DNA of 64,000 nt from Zhongshania marina (GCF_002915595.1 NZ_PQGG01000031.1:62001-126000); one strand, 5' to 3'; shown: positions 24,647-33,984, counted from the first letter of the stretch. Notes: generated from the sequence alone by a model not told the origin. Numbers and translations are program-made.

Positions 24647-25216
24647 CTATTTCGATGATGCCGCAACAGAATCCTGTTTCGCCGCCATCTCGGTTACATC
24701 AAAAATCGTATACGACAAGGTAATTACGTGGATATCGTCCGGTAAGTCACGATCAATAATAAATTGTAGTGCCAAATCTGCGTCTTTGCCCGCCGCCAAT
24801 GGCTGCTGATTGAAACAAAAACACTCTGTTTTGTGAAAATACTCAGCAGCGCGGGACGGAACAATGCTGGGAATCGCCTGTGACACCATATACCTATTCT
24901 GCGTGTTCTTGGCGTAATAGGTGACTTGGCTAGATTCACCGGGGTGAACCTCAACCTGACTGGTGTTGGGCGCAAACTCCCACGGCATCATTTCATTGTT
25001 TTGCGCAACAAACTGCACTTTCACAATTCGACTTGTATCGATTTGACTATCTACAACTGTGTACTGCTGACCGGTTTTACCGTTAATGCCCAACGCTTCA
25101 CACAAAGCATCGTAAAGCGGGGGCATTACCCACATGGCGAAGGCAAACATTATCACTACCAAGCCCAGCAACTTAATGCTGAGCTTCTTGATATTTTTGT
25201 CTGCCTGAGTCGCCAT
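24647..25216 (-). CDS. ctaG: Cytochrome c oxidase assembly protein CtaG/Cox11
   Basis: Cox11 delivers copper to the CuB site of subunit I. The 189-residue protein has one N-terminal helix (about 13-32) and a periplasmic immunoglobulin-like domain with the copper motif CFCF (about residues 132-135 in KTECFCFNQQPLAAG). Other family motifs are MPWEFAPNTSQVEVHPGE and YYAKN. It lies 15 bp downstream of coxA and 40 bp upstream of coxC, in the usual coxB-coxA-cox11-coxC order. Confidence 0.94.
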   Translation of the reverse strand: MATQADKNIKKLSIKLLGLVVIMFAFAMWVMPPLYDALCEALGINGKTGQQYTVVDSQIDTSRIVKVQFVAQNNEMMPWEFAPNTSQVEVHPGESSQVTYYAKNTQNRYMVSQAIPSIVPSRAAEYFHKTECFCFNQQPLAAGKDADLALQFIIDRDLPDDIHVITLSYTIFDVTEMAAKQDSVAASSK

Positions 25217-25231
25217 AATTACATCCAGCCC

Positions 25232-26791
25232 TTACTTAAGTTCTGGCGGAGTCGTAAAGGTGTGGTATGGCGCAGGCGTAGGCACTGTCCACTCCAGAGT
25301 AGTACCACCTTCCCATACTTTTGGATCGCTGACCGGCTTGCCGTGGGTAATTGTTCTAACGATATTGAACAAGAACAACAACTGGCTAGTACCGTAAATA
25401 AACGCACCGATGGATGACATCATATTGAAGTCAGCAAACATCAGGTTGTAGTCAGGGATACGACGCGGCATACCTGCCAGACCCACAAAGTGCTGCGGGA
25501 AGAAGGTCAGGTTAAAGCCAATGAACGAGATCCAGAAATGCGCTTTACCCATTGTCTCGTTGTACATTTTGCCGGTCCACTTTGGAATCCAGTAGTACAC
25601 AGCAGAAGACAGGGCGAAGATCGCACCAGCAACCATCGTGTAGTGGAAGTGGGCAACAACAAAGTAGCTGTCGTGGTACTGGAAGTCAGCAGGCGCAATA
25701 GCGAGCATCAGACCAGAGAAACCACCTACGGTGAACAAGAACACCTTGGCAATGGCAAACAGCATCGGCGTTTCAAGGGTGATAGAGCCCTTGAACATAG
25801 TGGTGATCCAGTTGAACACCTTAGCCGCTGTTGGCACCGCAATTAACATCGTGGCGTACATAAAGAACAGTTCGCCAGCAATCGGCATACCTACCGTGTA
25901 CATATGGTGAGCCCATACGATGAACGACAAGAAGGCGATTGATGAAGTTGCGTAAACCATTGAGTCATAACCGAACAAAGGCTTGCGTGAGAAGGTTGGG
26001 ATAACCTCTGACACCACGCCAAATGCTGGCAGAATGATGATGTAAACTTCTGGGTGACCAAAGAACCAGAACACGTGCTGGAACAGTACTGGGTCACCAC
26101 CACCGGCAGCGCTGAAGAAGCTAGTGCCGAAGTGAATATCCATCAACATCATGGTCACTGCACCCGCCAATACTGGCATAACAGCAACTAACAAGAACGC
26201 AGTGATCAACCAAGTCCATACAAACATTGGCATTTTCATGTAGGTCATGCCAGGCGCGCGCATGTTCACTACTGTAGCAATGATGTTAATAGAACCCATG
26301 ATCGACGATATACCCATGGCGTGAACCGCGAATATAAAGAAGGTCACGCTTGGTGGCGCATACGTTGTAGACAATGGCGCGTAGAACGTCCAACCGAAGT
26401 TAGGACCACCACCTTCCATCAGGAGGGTAGATGCCAACAACAAGAATGTTGGTGGCAGAATCCAGAACGACCAGTTGTTCATCCGTGGCAGAGCCATATC
26501 TGGCGCGCCAATCATCATCGGAATCATCCAGTTAGCCAAGCCAACGAAGGCCGGCATAATGGCACCGAAAACCATAACGAGACCATGCATGGTCGTCATT
26601 TGGTTGAAAAACTCAGGCTGAACTATTTGTAGGCCTGGTTGAAACAGCTCGGCGCGAATAATCATGGCGAAAGAACCGCCAAGCAAGAACATCGCAAAGC
26701 TGAACCACAAGTACATCGTACCGATGTCTTTGTGGTTGGTGGTAAATAACCACCGAGTTAAACCTTTTGCAGGTCCGTGATGAGCACCCAT
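25232..26791 (-). CDS. coxA: Cytochrome c oxidase subunit I (aa3 type)
   Basis: This is the catalytic subunit carrying heme a and the heme a3-CuB centre, with 12 membrane helices. The 519-residue protein shows all key residues: heme a ligand His in MHGLVMVFG, CuB His and the cross-linked Tyr in GHPEVYIIILPAFG (with the Glu of the proton path), the His pair in WAHHMYTVG, and heme ligands in VVAHFHYTM. The D-channel Asp (GAPDMALPRMNNW) and K-channel Lys (VPTAAKVFNWI) are present, so this is an A-type oxidase. It is 12 bp from coxB. Confidence 0.97.
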   Translation of the reverse strand: MGAHHGPAKGLTRWLFTTNHKDIGTMYLWFSFAMFLLGGSFAMIIRAELFQPGLQIVQPEFFNQMTTMHGLVMVFGAIMPAFVGLANWMIPMMIGAPDMALPRMNNWSFWILPPTFLLLASTLLMEGGGPNFGWTFYAPLSTTYAPPSVTFFIFAVHAMGISSIMGSINIIATVVNMRAPGMTYMKMPMFVWTWLITAFLLVAVMPVLAGAVTMMLMDIHFGTSFFSAAGGGDPVLFQHVFWFFGHPEVYIIILPAFGVVSEVIPTFSRKPLFGYDSMVYATSSIAFLSFIVWAHHMYTVGMPIAGELFFMYATMLIAVPTAAKVFNWITTMFKGSITLETPMLFAIAKVFLFTVGGFSGLMLAIAPADFQYHDSYFVVAHFHYTMVAGAIFALSSAVYYWIPKWTGKMYNETMGKAHFWISFIGFNLTFFPQHFVGLAGMPRRIPDYNLMFADFNMMSSIGAFIYGTSQLLFLFNIVRTITHGKPVSDPKVWEGGTTLEWTVPTPAPYHTFTTPPELK

Positions 26792-26803
26792 GGTGTAATC
26801 CCC

Positions 26804-27961
26804 CTACTGACCTTTCTTGAATTTGTAAATGTCAACTGGCTGCAACATGTCACCCATGTTGTTACCAAAGGCGTTGCGCTGATATGTAATTACAGCAGCA
26901 AGATCCACCTCATTTAGCTGACTACCAAATGCCGGCATAGCTGTGCCAGGCACACCGTCTACAACACGCGCTGTGTGCTCTTTCATTGCACCCGTCGCAA
27001 TTGGGCTGCCAGCAATCGCTTTACCGACGCCGCCTTCACCGTTTGCTCCGTGACACGCTGCACAGCTGCTGGTGTAAACTGATTTACCGCGCTCAACCAG
27101 CTCTTCCAAAGAAAAATCTTTCGCCATCAATTCTTTAATTTCAGCAGCGGCGGCTTGTTTCTCGCCCAACCACGCTTCGTACTGAGGCTCTTCAACGACG
27201 TTAACCACTATCGGCATAAAGCCGTGGTTACGACCGCAAAGCTCGGCACACTGACCACGGAAAACACCGGTTTCAGTCGCTTTAGTCCACGCCTCGTTGA
27301 TAAAACCAGGAATCGCATCGCGTTTTACCGCCAGTGCAGGTACCCACCAAGCGTGTAATACGTCGTTCGCCGTTACCAAGAAACGTACTTTCTTGTTAAC
27401 TGGAATAACCACAGGCTCATCAACTTCTAACAAATAGTTAGAACCTTTGTCTTCGGTGTTCGCAATTTCTGCGCCATCGGTCAACAAATTAGAAAAGAAG
27501 CTGATATTGTCGCCATTCGGGTTGATGTATTCGTATTTCCACTTCCACTGGTAGCCGGTGATCAAAATATCTAGATCAGCATCATCGGTGTCGTAGATTT
27601 GAATAAGTGTTTTGGTGGCTGGAACAGCCATAAACAACAAAACTAGAAATGGAACTATTGTCCAAGCAATCTCCACGCGGGTATTTTCGTGAAAAGTTGC
27701 CGGCTCCTGATGACGTTCTTTACGGTAGGCAAATACCGAGTAAAACATCACGCCAAAAACCACTATGCCTGTTACGACGCAGATGTAGAAAACCCACATA
27801 TGCAAATCGTAAATTTGATGACCAACCTCGGTAATACCGGGGGTCATATTGGTTTGCCAACGCTCGGCCTGTTCGGCCCATGCGCCGGTACTAAACAGAC
27901 TTAGCAGCATTAGCACAGGACTAAGCGCCAGCTTGAAAAGCCGTTTCGCTTGTAAATACAT
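26804..27961 (-). CDS. coxB: Cytochrome c oxidase subunit II with C-terminal cytochrome c domain
   Basis: This subunit accepts electrons at CuA. The 385-residue protein has a signal peptide (ending near GAWAEQ, about residue 29), two membrane helices (about 55-77 and 98-118), a cupredoxin domain and a fused class I cytochrome c (caa3 type). CuA ligands are His in DVLHAWWVPAL and the CAELCGRNHGFM motif. The heme site is CAACH (about residue 301) with axial Met in AMPAFG. The fusion means the enzyme can receive electrons directly through its own heme c. It is the first gene of the structural operon. Confidence 0.96.
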   Translation of the reverse strand: MYLQAKRLFKLALSPVLMLLSLFSTGAWAEQAERWQTNMTPGITEVGHQIYDLHMWVFYICVVTGIVVFGVMFYSVFAYRKERHQEPATFHENTRVEIAWTIVPFLVLLFMAVPATKTLIQIYDTDDADLDILITGYQWKWKYEYINPNGDNISFFSNLLTDGAEIANTEDKGSNYLLEVDEPVVIPVNKKVRFLVTANDVLHAWWVPALAVKRDAIPGFINEAWTKATETGVFRGQCAELCGRNHGFMPIVVNVVEEPQYEAWLGEKQAAAAEIKELMAKDFSLEELVERGKSVYTSSCAACHGANGEGGVGKAIAGSPIATGAMKEHTARVVDGVPGTAMPAFGSQLNEVDLAAVITYQRNAFGNNMGDMLQPVDIYKFKKGQ

Positions 27962-28414
27962 TCCCGTGTCTCCATGTACAGTTAATAAAGACCCCTTAGC
28001 CGGCTAGAGCGAGCGATGTACAAGTTTTTGATCTGCGGGGGAACACAATCGTTAAATTGAACTCTTAAACAGACACAAACAAATCCCAGTGCGAATTTCG
28101 TGAAATCCGTATTGAGATTCATTCGTAATTTGTGCATCACATACCCATTAACACTGCTTTGGGTGCGACAAAACGCCGCAATTATAAACCCGTTAAATGC
28201 ACCAGCGCTACTCTGCAGCACAGGAATACTACGAGAGTTTCTAGGTAACTCCCGCTCTTTTACCTTATCCCCACCAATTAAAGGGTTATTGCCAAGGCAG
28301 AACCACTAGATATGGGGTAAAATCTATTTTTCTTTTGATCTCGTGATCGATTTCCACTCGCCCCATTTATGTGCAAATCTTCACCACATCCGCTGCAAAC
28401 ATTAAGAATTGACC
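27962..28414. other. Intergenic region between coxB and the MATE gene, about 450 bp
   Basis: No convincing gene is present; the short open frames here lack ribosome sites and family resemblance. It must hold the coxB promoter (minus) and that of the MATE gene (plus). A perfect TATAAT on the minus strand (28186-28181) lacks a matching -35 box at normal spacing. A GATCTCGTGATC element lies at 28338-28349. The coxB leader may therefore be long, over 200 nt. Confidence 0.5.
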
Positions 28415-29737
28415 ATGCCCCCACGTGATCGCCAAATTCACCGCCGCATCAGAGCGCTCGCGTGGCCCATGATCCTTGCCAATTTATCAGCTCCGCTGCT
28501 TGGCATTGTGGATACCGCCATTCTCGGACACCTTGGCGACAGCCGTTATTTGAGCGCAGTTGCCATCAGCACCAGCCTTCTTGCCTTTTTATATTGGGGC
28601 TTTGGCTTTTTACGAATGGGAACCACCGGCGCTAGTGCGCAAACGGCCAATATGCAGGAAAGTGCAGGGCTGCTATTAAAAGCACTGCTACTAAGCCTAG
28701 TGATTGCACTATTTATACTCTTGGCCGGTCACAAATTAAGCCATCTCGGACTCCGCTTAATGAATGCCGACAGCACTCTGCTGCCGCTGGCCCAAAGCTA
28801 CCTACATATCCGCCTATTCAGCGCGCCCGCCGTATTAGCTACATACGTCGTTATCGGCTGGCTTATTGGGCAGCAAAACACGCGCTGGCCACTACTTATC
28901 GCCATCGGCACCAATGTGCTTAATATCGCGCTAGATTATCTTTTTATTGTCAAACTGAACCTTCACAGCGACGGCGCGGCAATAGCCAGCGTTATAAGTG
29001 AGTACTGCGGTTTTGGTCTAGCATTATGGGCGGTGCGATCGAGTTTAAAACACAGCATTTCATTCGGTATTAAGCAAACTTGGCGGTACGGACCCCAAAT
29101 AAAGCAACTGCTTAGCAGTAATTTGCAGCTTTTTATCCGCACCGCAGCACTTCTTTTCAGCTTTGCTTTTTTCACAGCCCAAAGCGCGGCGTTAGGACAA
29201 AATCAACTCGCCGCAAACGCGATATTGCTACAACTTATGATGATTAGTGCCTACGGCTTAGATGGTTTTGCCCATGCCGCAGAAGCCTTAGTGGGGGAAG
29301 CGTATAAACACCGCGACGCTCAAATGCTAATCGCCACCTGCCGAGCCTGTGCGAAATACTGCGCAATTACCGCCGTCACCGTAAGCGCAGCGCTTTTTTT
29401 ACTAGAGCCACCCATTATTATGGTGATGACAGATTTGACCGCCGTTCGAGAGCTCGTGCGTGATTACTATGGTTGGCTAGTATGGCTGCCAATACTGTGC
29501 GCTCCAAGCTATCTATTAGACGGTATTTATATAGGCACCCTCAAAACCAAGGCCATGCAGTGGTGCATGCTGTTCTGCGTCTGCCTAGTGTTTTTACCGC
29601 TTTGGGGCCTTAGCCAGCACTGGGGCAATAATGGCCTGTGGTTTGCGTTCTGCATCTTTAACCTTGCTAGAGGACTTAGCCTAGCCCTTATGTTTCGGCG
29701 CTGCGTTCTAAAAGAGCTAAAAGCCAGTTCAAGTTAA
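28415..29737 (+). CDS. MATE family efflux transporter, DinF-like
   Basis: This 440-residue multidrug and toxin extrusion protein has about 12 membrane segments in two homologous halves. The start RRIRALAWPMILANLSAPLLGIVDTAILGHLG and YWGFGFLRMGTTGASAQ are typical of the DinF subgroup, which exports bile salts, oxidants or drugs using Na+ or H+. The ATG at 28415 is preferred over a TTG two codons upstream; neither has a strong ribosome site. It is a single gene. In Escherichia coli dinF is SOS-controlled with lexA, but no LexA box is seen here. Confidence 0.88.
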   Translation: MPPRDRQIHRRIRALAWPMILANLSAPLLGIVDTAILGHLGDSRYLSAVAISTSLLAFLYWGFGFLRMGTTGASAQTANMQESAGLLLKALLLSLVIALFILLAGHKLSHLGLRLMNADSTLLPLAQSYLHIRLFSAPAVLATYVVIGWLIGQQNTRWPLLIAIGTNVLNIALDYLFIVKLNLHSDGAAIASVISEYCGFGLALWAVRSSLKHSISFGIKQTWRYGPQIKQLLSSNLQLFIRTAALLFSFAFFTAQSAALGQNQLAANAILLQLMMISAYGLDGFAHAAEALVGEAYKHRDAQMLIATCRACAKYCAITAVTVSAALFLLEPPIIMVMTDLTAVRELVRDYYGWLVWLPILCAPSYLLDGIYIGTLKTKAMQWCMLFCVCLVFLPLWGLSQHWGNNGLWFAFCIFNLARGLSLALMFRRCVLKELKASSS

Positions 29738-29944
29738 TCCGCTACCCCTAGTAACACTTCTCTGTGGTTTTAAGCCCATACATACCCCGCGCAAACGCTG
29801 ACAAGCTCAGATTTTCAATCTAAACCTAATAGCGATTGATTATTTCGCGAATATCGGTAACAATATTTGTGTATTTAGGTATCAAAACATCCACCTGCAT
29901 TTCCCTGCGATCTTTCAGTGTCATTTTTTTAAGAGGTATGACCA

Positions 29945-30277
29945 ATGAAAAAAGCCACATACTTACTCGGCAGCCTGCTGTTATGTTTAATCAGCACGAG
30001 CGTATTCGCCGAATGTGCCGCCCGCGCCGTTTACCGCGCTCCAGAAATCCCAGATTTGAAAGACACCAGTTTCGAACAAGCCGTTCAGCTTGAAGCGGAA
30101 GTCAAATTTTATATACAAGATGCGGATCAAAGACTGCAGGAATGCGGCCGTAAAGCCTCACCATTTGCCCACAATGTTGCCATAGGTCGCATGGAAAGAG
30201 TCGCCAGGGCATATAACGAAATCGCAGAGTTTTATAACCGCGCGACCGTTGCGTCCAATAACGTCGCCTCCAACTAA
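29945..30277 (+). CDS. Small secreted protein of unknown function
   Basis: This 110-residue protein has a signal peptide ending near SVFAECA (about residue 22) and a clear AAGAGG ribosome site. The mature part is probably helical with two cysteines (about residues 24 and 74) that could form a disulfide. It contains a run of charged and aromatic residues ending in YNEIAEFYNRAT. I recognise no family. Its stop codon directly abuts the stop codon of the convergent DinB-like gene, with no spacer. Confidence 0.7.
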   Translation: MKKATYLLGSLLLCLISTSVFAECAARAVYRAPEIPDLKDTSFEQAVQLEAEVKFYIQDADQRLQECGRKASPFAHNVAIGRMERVARAYNEIAEFYNRATVASNNVASN

Positions 30278-30844
30278 TCATTTGCTAGGAATGCCGCCAT
30301 CATCATGGGGCAATTCATCAATCCACAGCAGCAAATCAGTAAGGCCCACATCCACACCCTGCTGACTTAGCAGGGTAGTGACCTGCCCCCGATGATGGGT
30401 CTGATGATTAAAGAAATGCTGCAGCACCAAACCAAATGGCTTATTAAAGTCGTGGCCCTTGCTGTTTTTATACTCTAAAGGCCGATCAAAGCTGTCTTCC
30501 GTTAAGGACTCGGTCCAGCGGCAAATCTGCGTATCAATCACCCGGCGAGCGCCGAACAAAGCATCGAACTCCTCATGCAACACCTCGTTTAGCGCAGCAG
30601 GCGCAGGCATCGCCGCAATCTCAACCAGTACCGGCGCCCCTGCAAAAGATCGCTTTGCGAAGCGCTGCAGCCACATAATGTCTGCCACCAGAAGATGGTT
30701 TAAGGTCCCCAAAATAGACTGAAAAAACGCCCCCACATTACTTGCTAGTTGCTCTTCACTTAGTGACTGCGCCGCCGCATAAAGACGCTGATTCATATCG
30801 CGGTTATAACGGCCCATCAAAACATATTGCTGTTGACGCCCCAT
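30278..30844 (-). CDS. DinB-fold damage-inducible protein
   Basis: This 188-residue protein of the DinB/YfiT four-helix-bundle superfamily (not DNA polymerase IV) contains the metal-site histidines in GTLNHLLVADIMWLQRF (about residues 45-61) and the C-terminal HHRGQVTTLLSQQG (about residues 150-163). These bundles bind a divalent metal, and some act as thiol transferases. The function here is unknown. It is transcribed toward the small secreted protein gene and lies beside a LysR regulator on the same strand. No DNA-damage promoter signal is visible. Confidence 0.85.
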   Translation of the reverse strand: MGRQQQYVLMGRYNRDMNQRLYAAAQSLSEEQLASNVGAFFQSILGTLNHLLVADIMWLQRFAKRSFAGAPVLVEIAAMPAPAALNEVLHEEFDALFGARRVIDTQICRWTESLTEDSFDRPLEYKNSKGHDFNKPFGLVLQHFFNHQTHHRGQVTTLLSQQGVDVGLTDLLLWIDELPHDDGGIPSK

Positions 30845-30888
30845 TTCTCAAACTCCACTAGTCCAACACATGGCCAAACCACACAACT

Positions 30889-31785
30889 TCAACACGACAA
30901 ACTGGCCGCCGAAGCCTTTAATAATTGCTCACAGCGCAGCGCAGCCGCCCCCGCAAGATCCCTATTTGGTAAAATCAAAAACAGATCGGCAAAACGCTCA
31001 CCACCCTCCATCATTGGGAGCGGGACAATTTCGCCGCTCGCTAGCTCCTCCCGCATGACCAACTCGGGAAGCCACGCAAAACCCAAGCCCCTTGCCACCG
31101 CTTTTATCGATACCTCCATGCGGCTAACGGTTAAACGCTGAGATGCCTCCAACCAACCCGAGTCGCGCTGACGCCTCACCCCCGAATCCCGTACCACAAG
31201 CTGCCGAAAAGGCCGTAAATCTCGATAATCTAGCATGCGATCCAACTTATGTAGCGGATGATCTCGGTGTGCAACTGCAATGAATTTAACCCGCAGTAAG
31301 TGATCACCTAAAAACCCTGGCGGCACAATGCCCGTTATTGCAACATCGCAGCGCCGCTCAAGCAGGGCTTCTTCGGCGCCACTTAATACGCTTTCAACAC
31401 ATTCAATGCGAGTGTCCGGGCAGCTTTCGCTAAGATCCGCCAAGCAATCCAACATGGCGTGACTGGGAAACAAGGTGTCGCACACTATGCGCAATTGTGG
31501 CTCCCAGCCTAGGGCGGCGGACTTAGCTGATTTTTCTAAACGCAGCGCCTCGTCAATCAAAGCCTTACCACGGCGATACAGCATTTGCCCAACTTCAGTT
31601 AGCTCAGACTTCCGGCCGCGAATTTCAAATACCTTAACCCCGAGCTGTTCCTCCATCTTTTGAATGGTATAGGTCACCGCCGACTGGCTTTTATGCAGCA
31701 CCTCCGCAGCGCGGGCATAACTACCCTCATCCACAACTGCCAAAAAGCAGTGCCACTGCTCAAGATTTGTTCTAGGTCCAGACAT
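30889..31785 (-). CDS. LysR family transcriptional regulator
   Basis: This 298-residue protein has an N-terminal winged helix (about residues 7-66) with GSYARAAEVLHKSQSAVTYTIQKMEEQLG and a C-terminal periplasmic-binding-like effector domain. The ATG at 31785 is preferred to the TTG three codons upstream. It is divergent from an azoR-type quinone reductase and pirin, with 112 bp between, so it probably controls them. The usual inducers of such sets are quinones, electrophiles or nitro and azo compounds; the effector cannot be read from the sequence. Confidence 0.88.
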   Translation of the reverse strand: MSGPRTNLEQWHCFLAVVDEGSYARAAEVLHKSQSAVTYTIQKMEEQLGVKVFEIRGRKSELTEVGQMLYRRGKALIDEALRLEKSAKSAALGWEPQLRIVCDTLFPSHAMLDCLADLSESCPDTRIECVESVLSGAEEALLERRCDVAITGIVPPGFLGDHLLRVKFIAVAHRDHPLHKLDRMLDYRDLRPFRQLVVRDSGVRRQRDSGWLEASQRLTVSRMEVSIKAVARGLGFAWLPELVMREELASGEIVPLPMMEGGERFADLFLILPNRDLAGAAALRCEQLLKASAASLSC

Positions 31786-31897
31786 ATAAATCAACTTTTC
31801 TGATCATTAATGTCAATAAATTGCGCTTTTTAAACAACTTTATCAATAGTTTAATGAAGTCATCGAACACTTACTGATACCCACTTTGGAGCAAATC

Positions 31898-32500
31898 ATG
31901 ATGAATATTCTTCATATAAATAGCAGCTTATTTGGCGAAGGTGGCAAATCAAGCCAAATGGCGAATGAATTTATTCAAGCCCTACGCAGTAACTTAGATA
32001 ATTCTGCGTTGGTGTCCCGCGATCTACATAGCAACCCACTTCCCCATTTAGATGGTGAGCGATTCTCTGCGTTTGTAACACCAGCAGAAAATAGAAACGA
32101 TGCCCAAAAGCGCATCGTGGCCGAATCAGATGTGCTGATAAATGAACTGCGCGATGCCGATATCATCATCCTTGGCATACCGCTTTACAATCTCGGCGTG
32201 CCATCCACCTTTAAAGCCTATATTGACCACATCGCCCGCGCCGGTGAGACCTTTCGCTACACCGCTAACGGCCCAGAAGGATTACTAAGCAATAAAAAAG
32301 TGTATGTCTTTGCCGCACGTGGCGGTCAGTACAAAGACACCCCACTAGACACACAAACTCCGTATTTACGCCATATTTTCGGCCTAATGGGTATCAGTGA
32401 TATTGAGTTTGTCTATGCGGAAGGACTAAACATGGGGCCAGAAGTGGCCGATAAAGCCCTAGCGGACGCCCGCAAACAATTGCTTGAAAAGGCCGCTTAA
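31898..32500 (+). CDS. azoR: FMN-dependent NADH:quinone/azo oxidoreductase (AzoR family)
   Basis: This 200-residue flavodoxin-like FMN enzyme reduces quinones and azo compounds by two electrons. FMN-phosphate binding is seen in INSSLFGEGGKSSQMANEF (about residues 6-24), with PLYNLGVPSTFKAYIDHIARAGETF (about 96-120) and the AARGGQY loop typical of AzoR. The start is set by TTGGAGC about 7 nt upstream; ATG 31898 or the adjacent ATG 31901 could serve. A pirin gene follows by 27 bp, probably in an operon, with the divergent LysR as likely regulator. Confidence 0.9.
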   Translation: MMNILHINSSLFGEGGKSSQMANEFIQALRSNLDNSALVSRDLHSNPLPHLDGERFSAFVTPAENRNDAQKRIVAESDVLINELRDADIIILGIPLYNLGVPSTFKAYIDHIARAGETFRYTANGPEGLLSNKKVYVFAARGGQYKDTPLDTQTPYLRHIFGLMGISDIEFVYAEGLNMGPEVADKALADARKQLLEKAA

Positions 32501-32527
32501 GCAGACTTAGCCAAGATATATTGGAGA

Positions 32528-33397
32528 ATGACCATGACGATACGCACTGTGACCCGCATTATTCCTGCACAGGCAACCTCTGACGGCGCCGGCGTAAAGC
32601 TCAAACGCAGCATAGGGCAGTCAAACGCCACTCGTCATGATCCCTTCTTGATGCTGGATGAATTCTTTTCCGATGAACCCGCTGACTATCTGGCGGGCTT
32701 CCCCTCGCACCCGCACCGCGGCTTTGAAACCGTAACCTATATGCTTGAAGGTCATATGCTTCACGAAGACCATCTCGGTAACAAAGGGCATCTCAAAGAC
32801 GGCGGCGTGCAATGGATGACTGCTGGGCGCGGGGTTATTCATTCCGAAATGCCACAACAAGAAGCCGGTCGCATGCGGGGTTTTCAGCTATGGATCAACC
32901 TTCCGGCAGCGGAAAAAATGCAGCCGGCAAGTTACCAAGATATTCCGGCTGACGCCATCCCGAACTTAGTTTTAAGCGAGCATAGCAAAGCTGTACTTAT
33001 TGCCGGCCGCAGCAATATTAATGGCCACGACGCCATTGGCTATATAAATGGTCTTGACGGTCGCTCGATGAGTACCGACCCAATTTATATCGATCTGCAA
33101 CTCGGCTCAGCTGAGAATGTCAGCCTCAATTTGCCGACAGACCACAACGCCTTGGTATATGTTTACGAAGGTGAAGTCGCTATTGGCGACCAAGTTCTCA
33201 GCAGTAACCGCAGCGCCATACTCAGCAGCGGCGACACGCTAAGCTTAGAAACCAAAAATAGCGCTAGGCTGCTCATACTAGCAGCCCAGCCAATTGGCGA
33301 AGCGATTGTTCAATACGGGCCTTTTGTAATGAACAGCAGTGATGAAATTGAACAGGCACTCAAAGACTATCGAGACGGCGTACTTGCCATCGCGTAG
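32528..33397 (+). CDS. Pirin family bicupin protein
   Basis: This 289-residue protein has two cupin domains. The N-terminal domain keeps the metal-site residues HPHRGFETVTYMLEG (about residues 58-72) and a downstream His/Glu in GRGVIHSEMP. Pirins of this group (YhaK/YhhW-like) include enzymes with quercetinase activity and redox-sensing proteins. A TTGGAGA ribosome site precedes the ATG. Its place behind an azoR quinone reductase and under a LysR regulator suggests handling of quinones or flavonoid-like aromatics, which is inference. Confidence 0.9.
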   Translation: MTMTIRTVTRIIPAQATSDGAGVKLKRSIGQSNATRHDPFLMLDEFFSDEPADYLAGFPSHPHRGFETVTYMLEGHMLHEDHLGNKGHLKDGGVQWMTAGRGVIHSEMPQQEAGRMRGFQLWINLPAAEKMQPASYQDIPADAIPNLVLSEHSKAVLIAGRSNINGHDAIGYINGLDGRSMSTDPIYIDLQLGSAENVSLNLPTDHNALVYVYEGEVAIGDQVLSSNRSAILSSGDTLSLETKNSARLLILAAQPIGEAIVQYGPFVMNSSDEIEQALKDYRDGVLAIA

Positions 33398-33531
33398 TAA
33401 CTAGCGGAATAGATGGGCATAAAATACACTTAGATACAGAGCACATTCGTCAACTCTCGACTGTTAATAGTTAAAAGCTTTTGTCTTAATCGAAACTTTG
33501 CATTTACGCTATTAATCCCAGCAGGATATAT

Positions 33532-33546
33532 TAGAGCTCAGCTCTA
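33532..33546 (+). other. Inverted repeat beside the ribosome site of the CBS gene
   Basis: TAGAGCT-C-AGCTCTA is a 7-bp-arm palindrome ending one base before the AGGAG of the CBS-domain gene. It could be an operator or an RNA hairpin masking the ribosome site; nothing more can be said. Confidence 0.35.
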
Positions 33547-33558
33547 CAGGAGTATTTT

Positions 33559-33984
33559 ATGACAAGCTCAATGCTCGTCCGCGACGTAATGACCTCACCA
33601 TCACCACTGGTAAAGCAAGGCTGTGATCTCGGCGAAGTCGTACAAACTCTACTTAAACACGGCGTTTTTGGCCTGCCCGTAATTAACGACAATAACGAAC
33701 TAGTCGGCTTTGTTTCAGAGCAAGACTGTATACATTCAGTATTAGTCAGCAGCTATCACTGCGAAGGGTCGCCGGTTGTAGACGATGTCATGAGCAGGGA
33801 AGTGCTAGCCGTTGAAGCTGACTCATCTATTATCGACCTCGCGCAAAAAATGGGTAAGAACAAACCTAAGTCCTACCCCGTGATTGATGAGGGCAAATTA
33901 ATCGGCCTAGTTACCCGCAGCGCCATTTTAGAATCGCTCTGGGCAAACAGGGCTAGCTGCGACCTACCCAACGACAAACAGTAA
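33559..33984 (+). CDS. CBS domain-pair protein
   Basis: This 141-residue cytoplasmic protein is formed by two CBS motifs (about residues 7-62 and 75-128): RDVMTSPSPLV...GLPVINDNNELVGFVSEQD and DDVMSREVLAV...YPVIDEGKLIGLVTRS. CBS pairs bind adenine nucleotides and act as energy sensors, either alone or attached to other proteins. There is no fused effector domain here. An inverted repeat touches its ribosome site. It is a single gene followed by an imperfect hairpin. The partner is unknown. Confidence 0.88.
   Translation: MTSSMLVRDVMTSPSPLVKQGCDLGEVVQTLLKHGVFGLPVINDNNELVGFVSEQDCIHSVLVSSYHCEGSPVVDDVMSREVLAVEADSSIIDLAQKMGKNKPKSYPVIDEGKLIGLVTRSAILESLWANRASCDLPNDKQ

Noticed and set aside
28181-28186. 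TATAAT as a complete sigma-70 promoter for coxB
   Set aside because: The 16-18 bp spaced upstream hexamers (AGCGCT region) do not resemble TTGACA; it is kept only as a note in the intergenic entry.
28100-28309. Small frames on both strands in the coxB leader region
   Set aside because: No ribosome site, no signal peptide or domain, and composition like non-coding sequence.
30278-30844. DNA polymerase IV (DinB) identity
   Set aside because: The protein is a short four-helix-bundle metal protein of the DinB/YfiT superfamily; it has no polymerase motifs.
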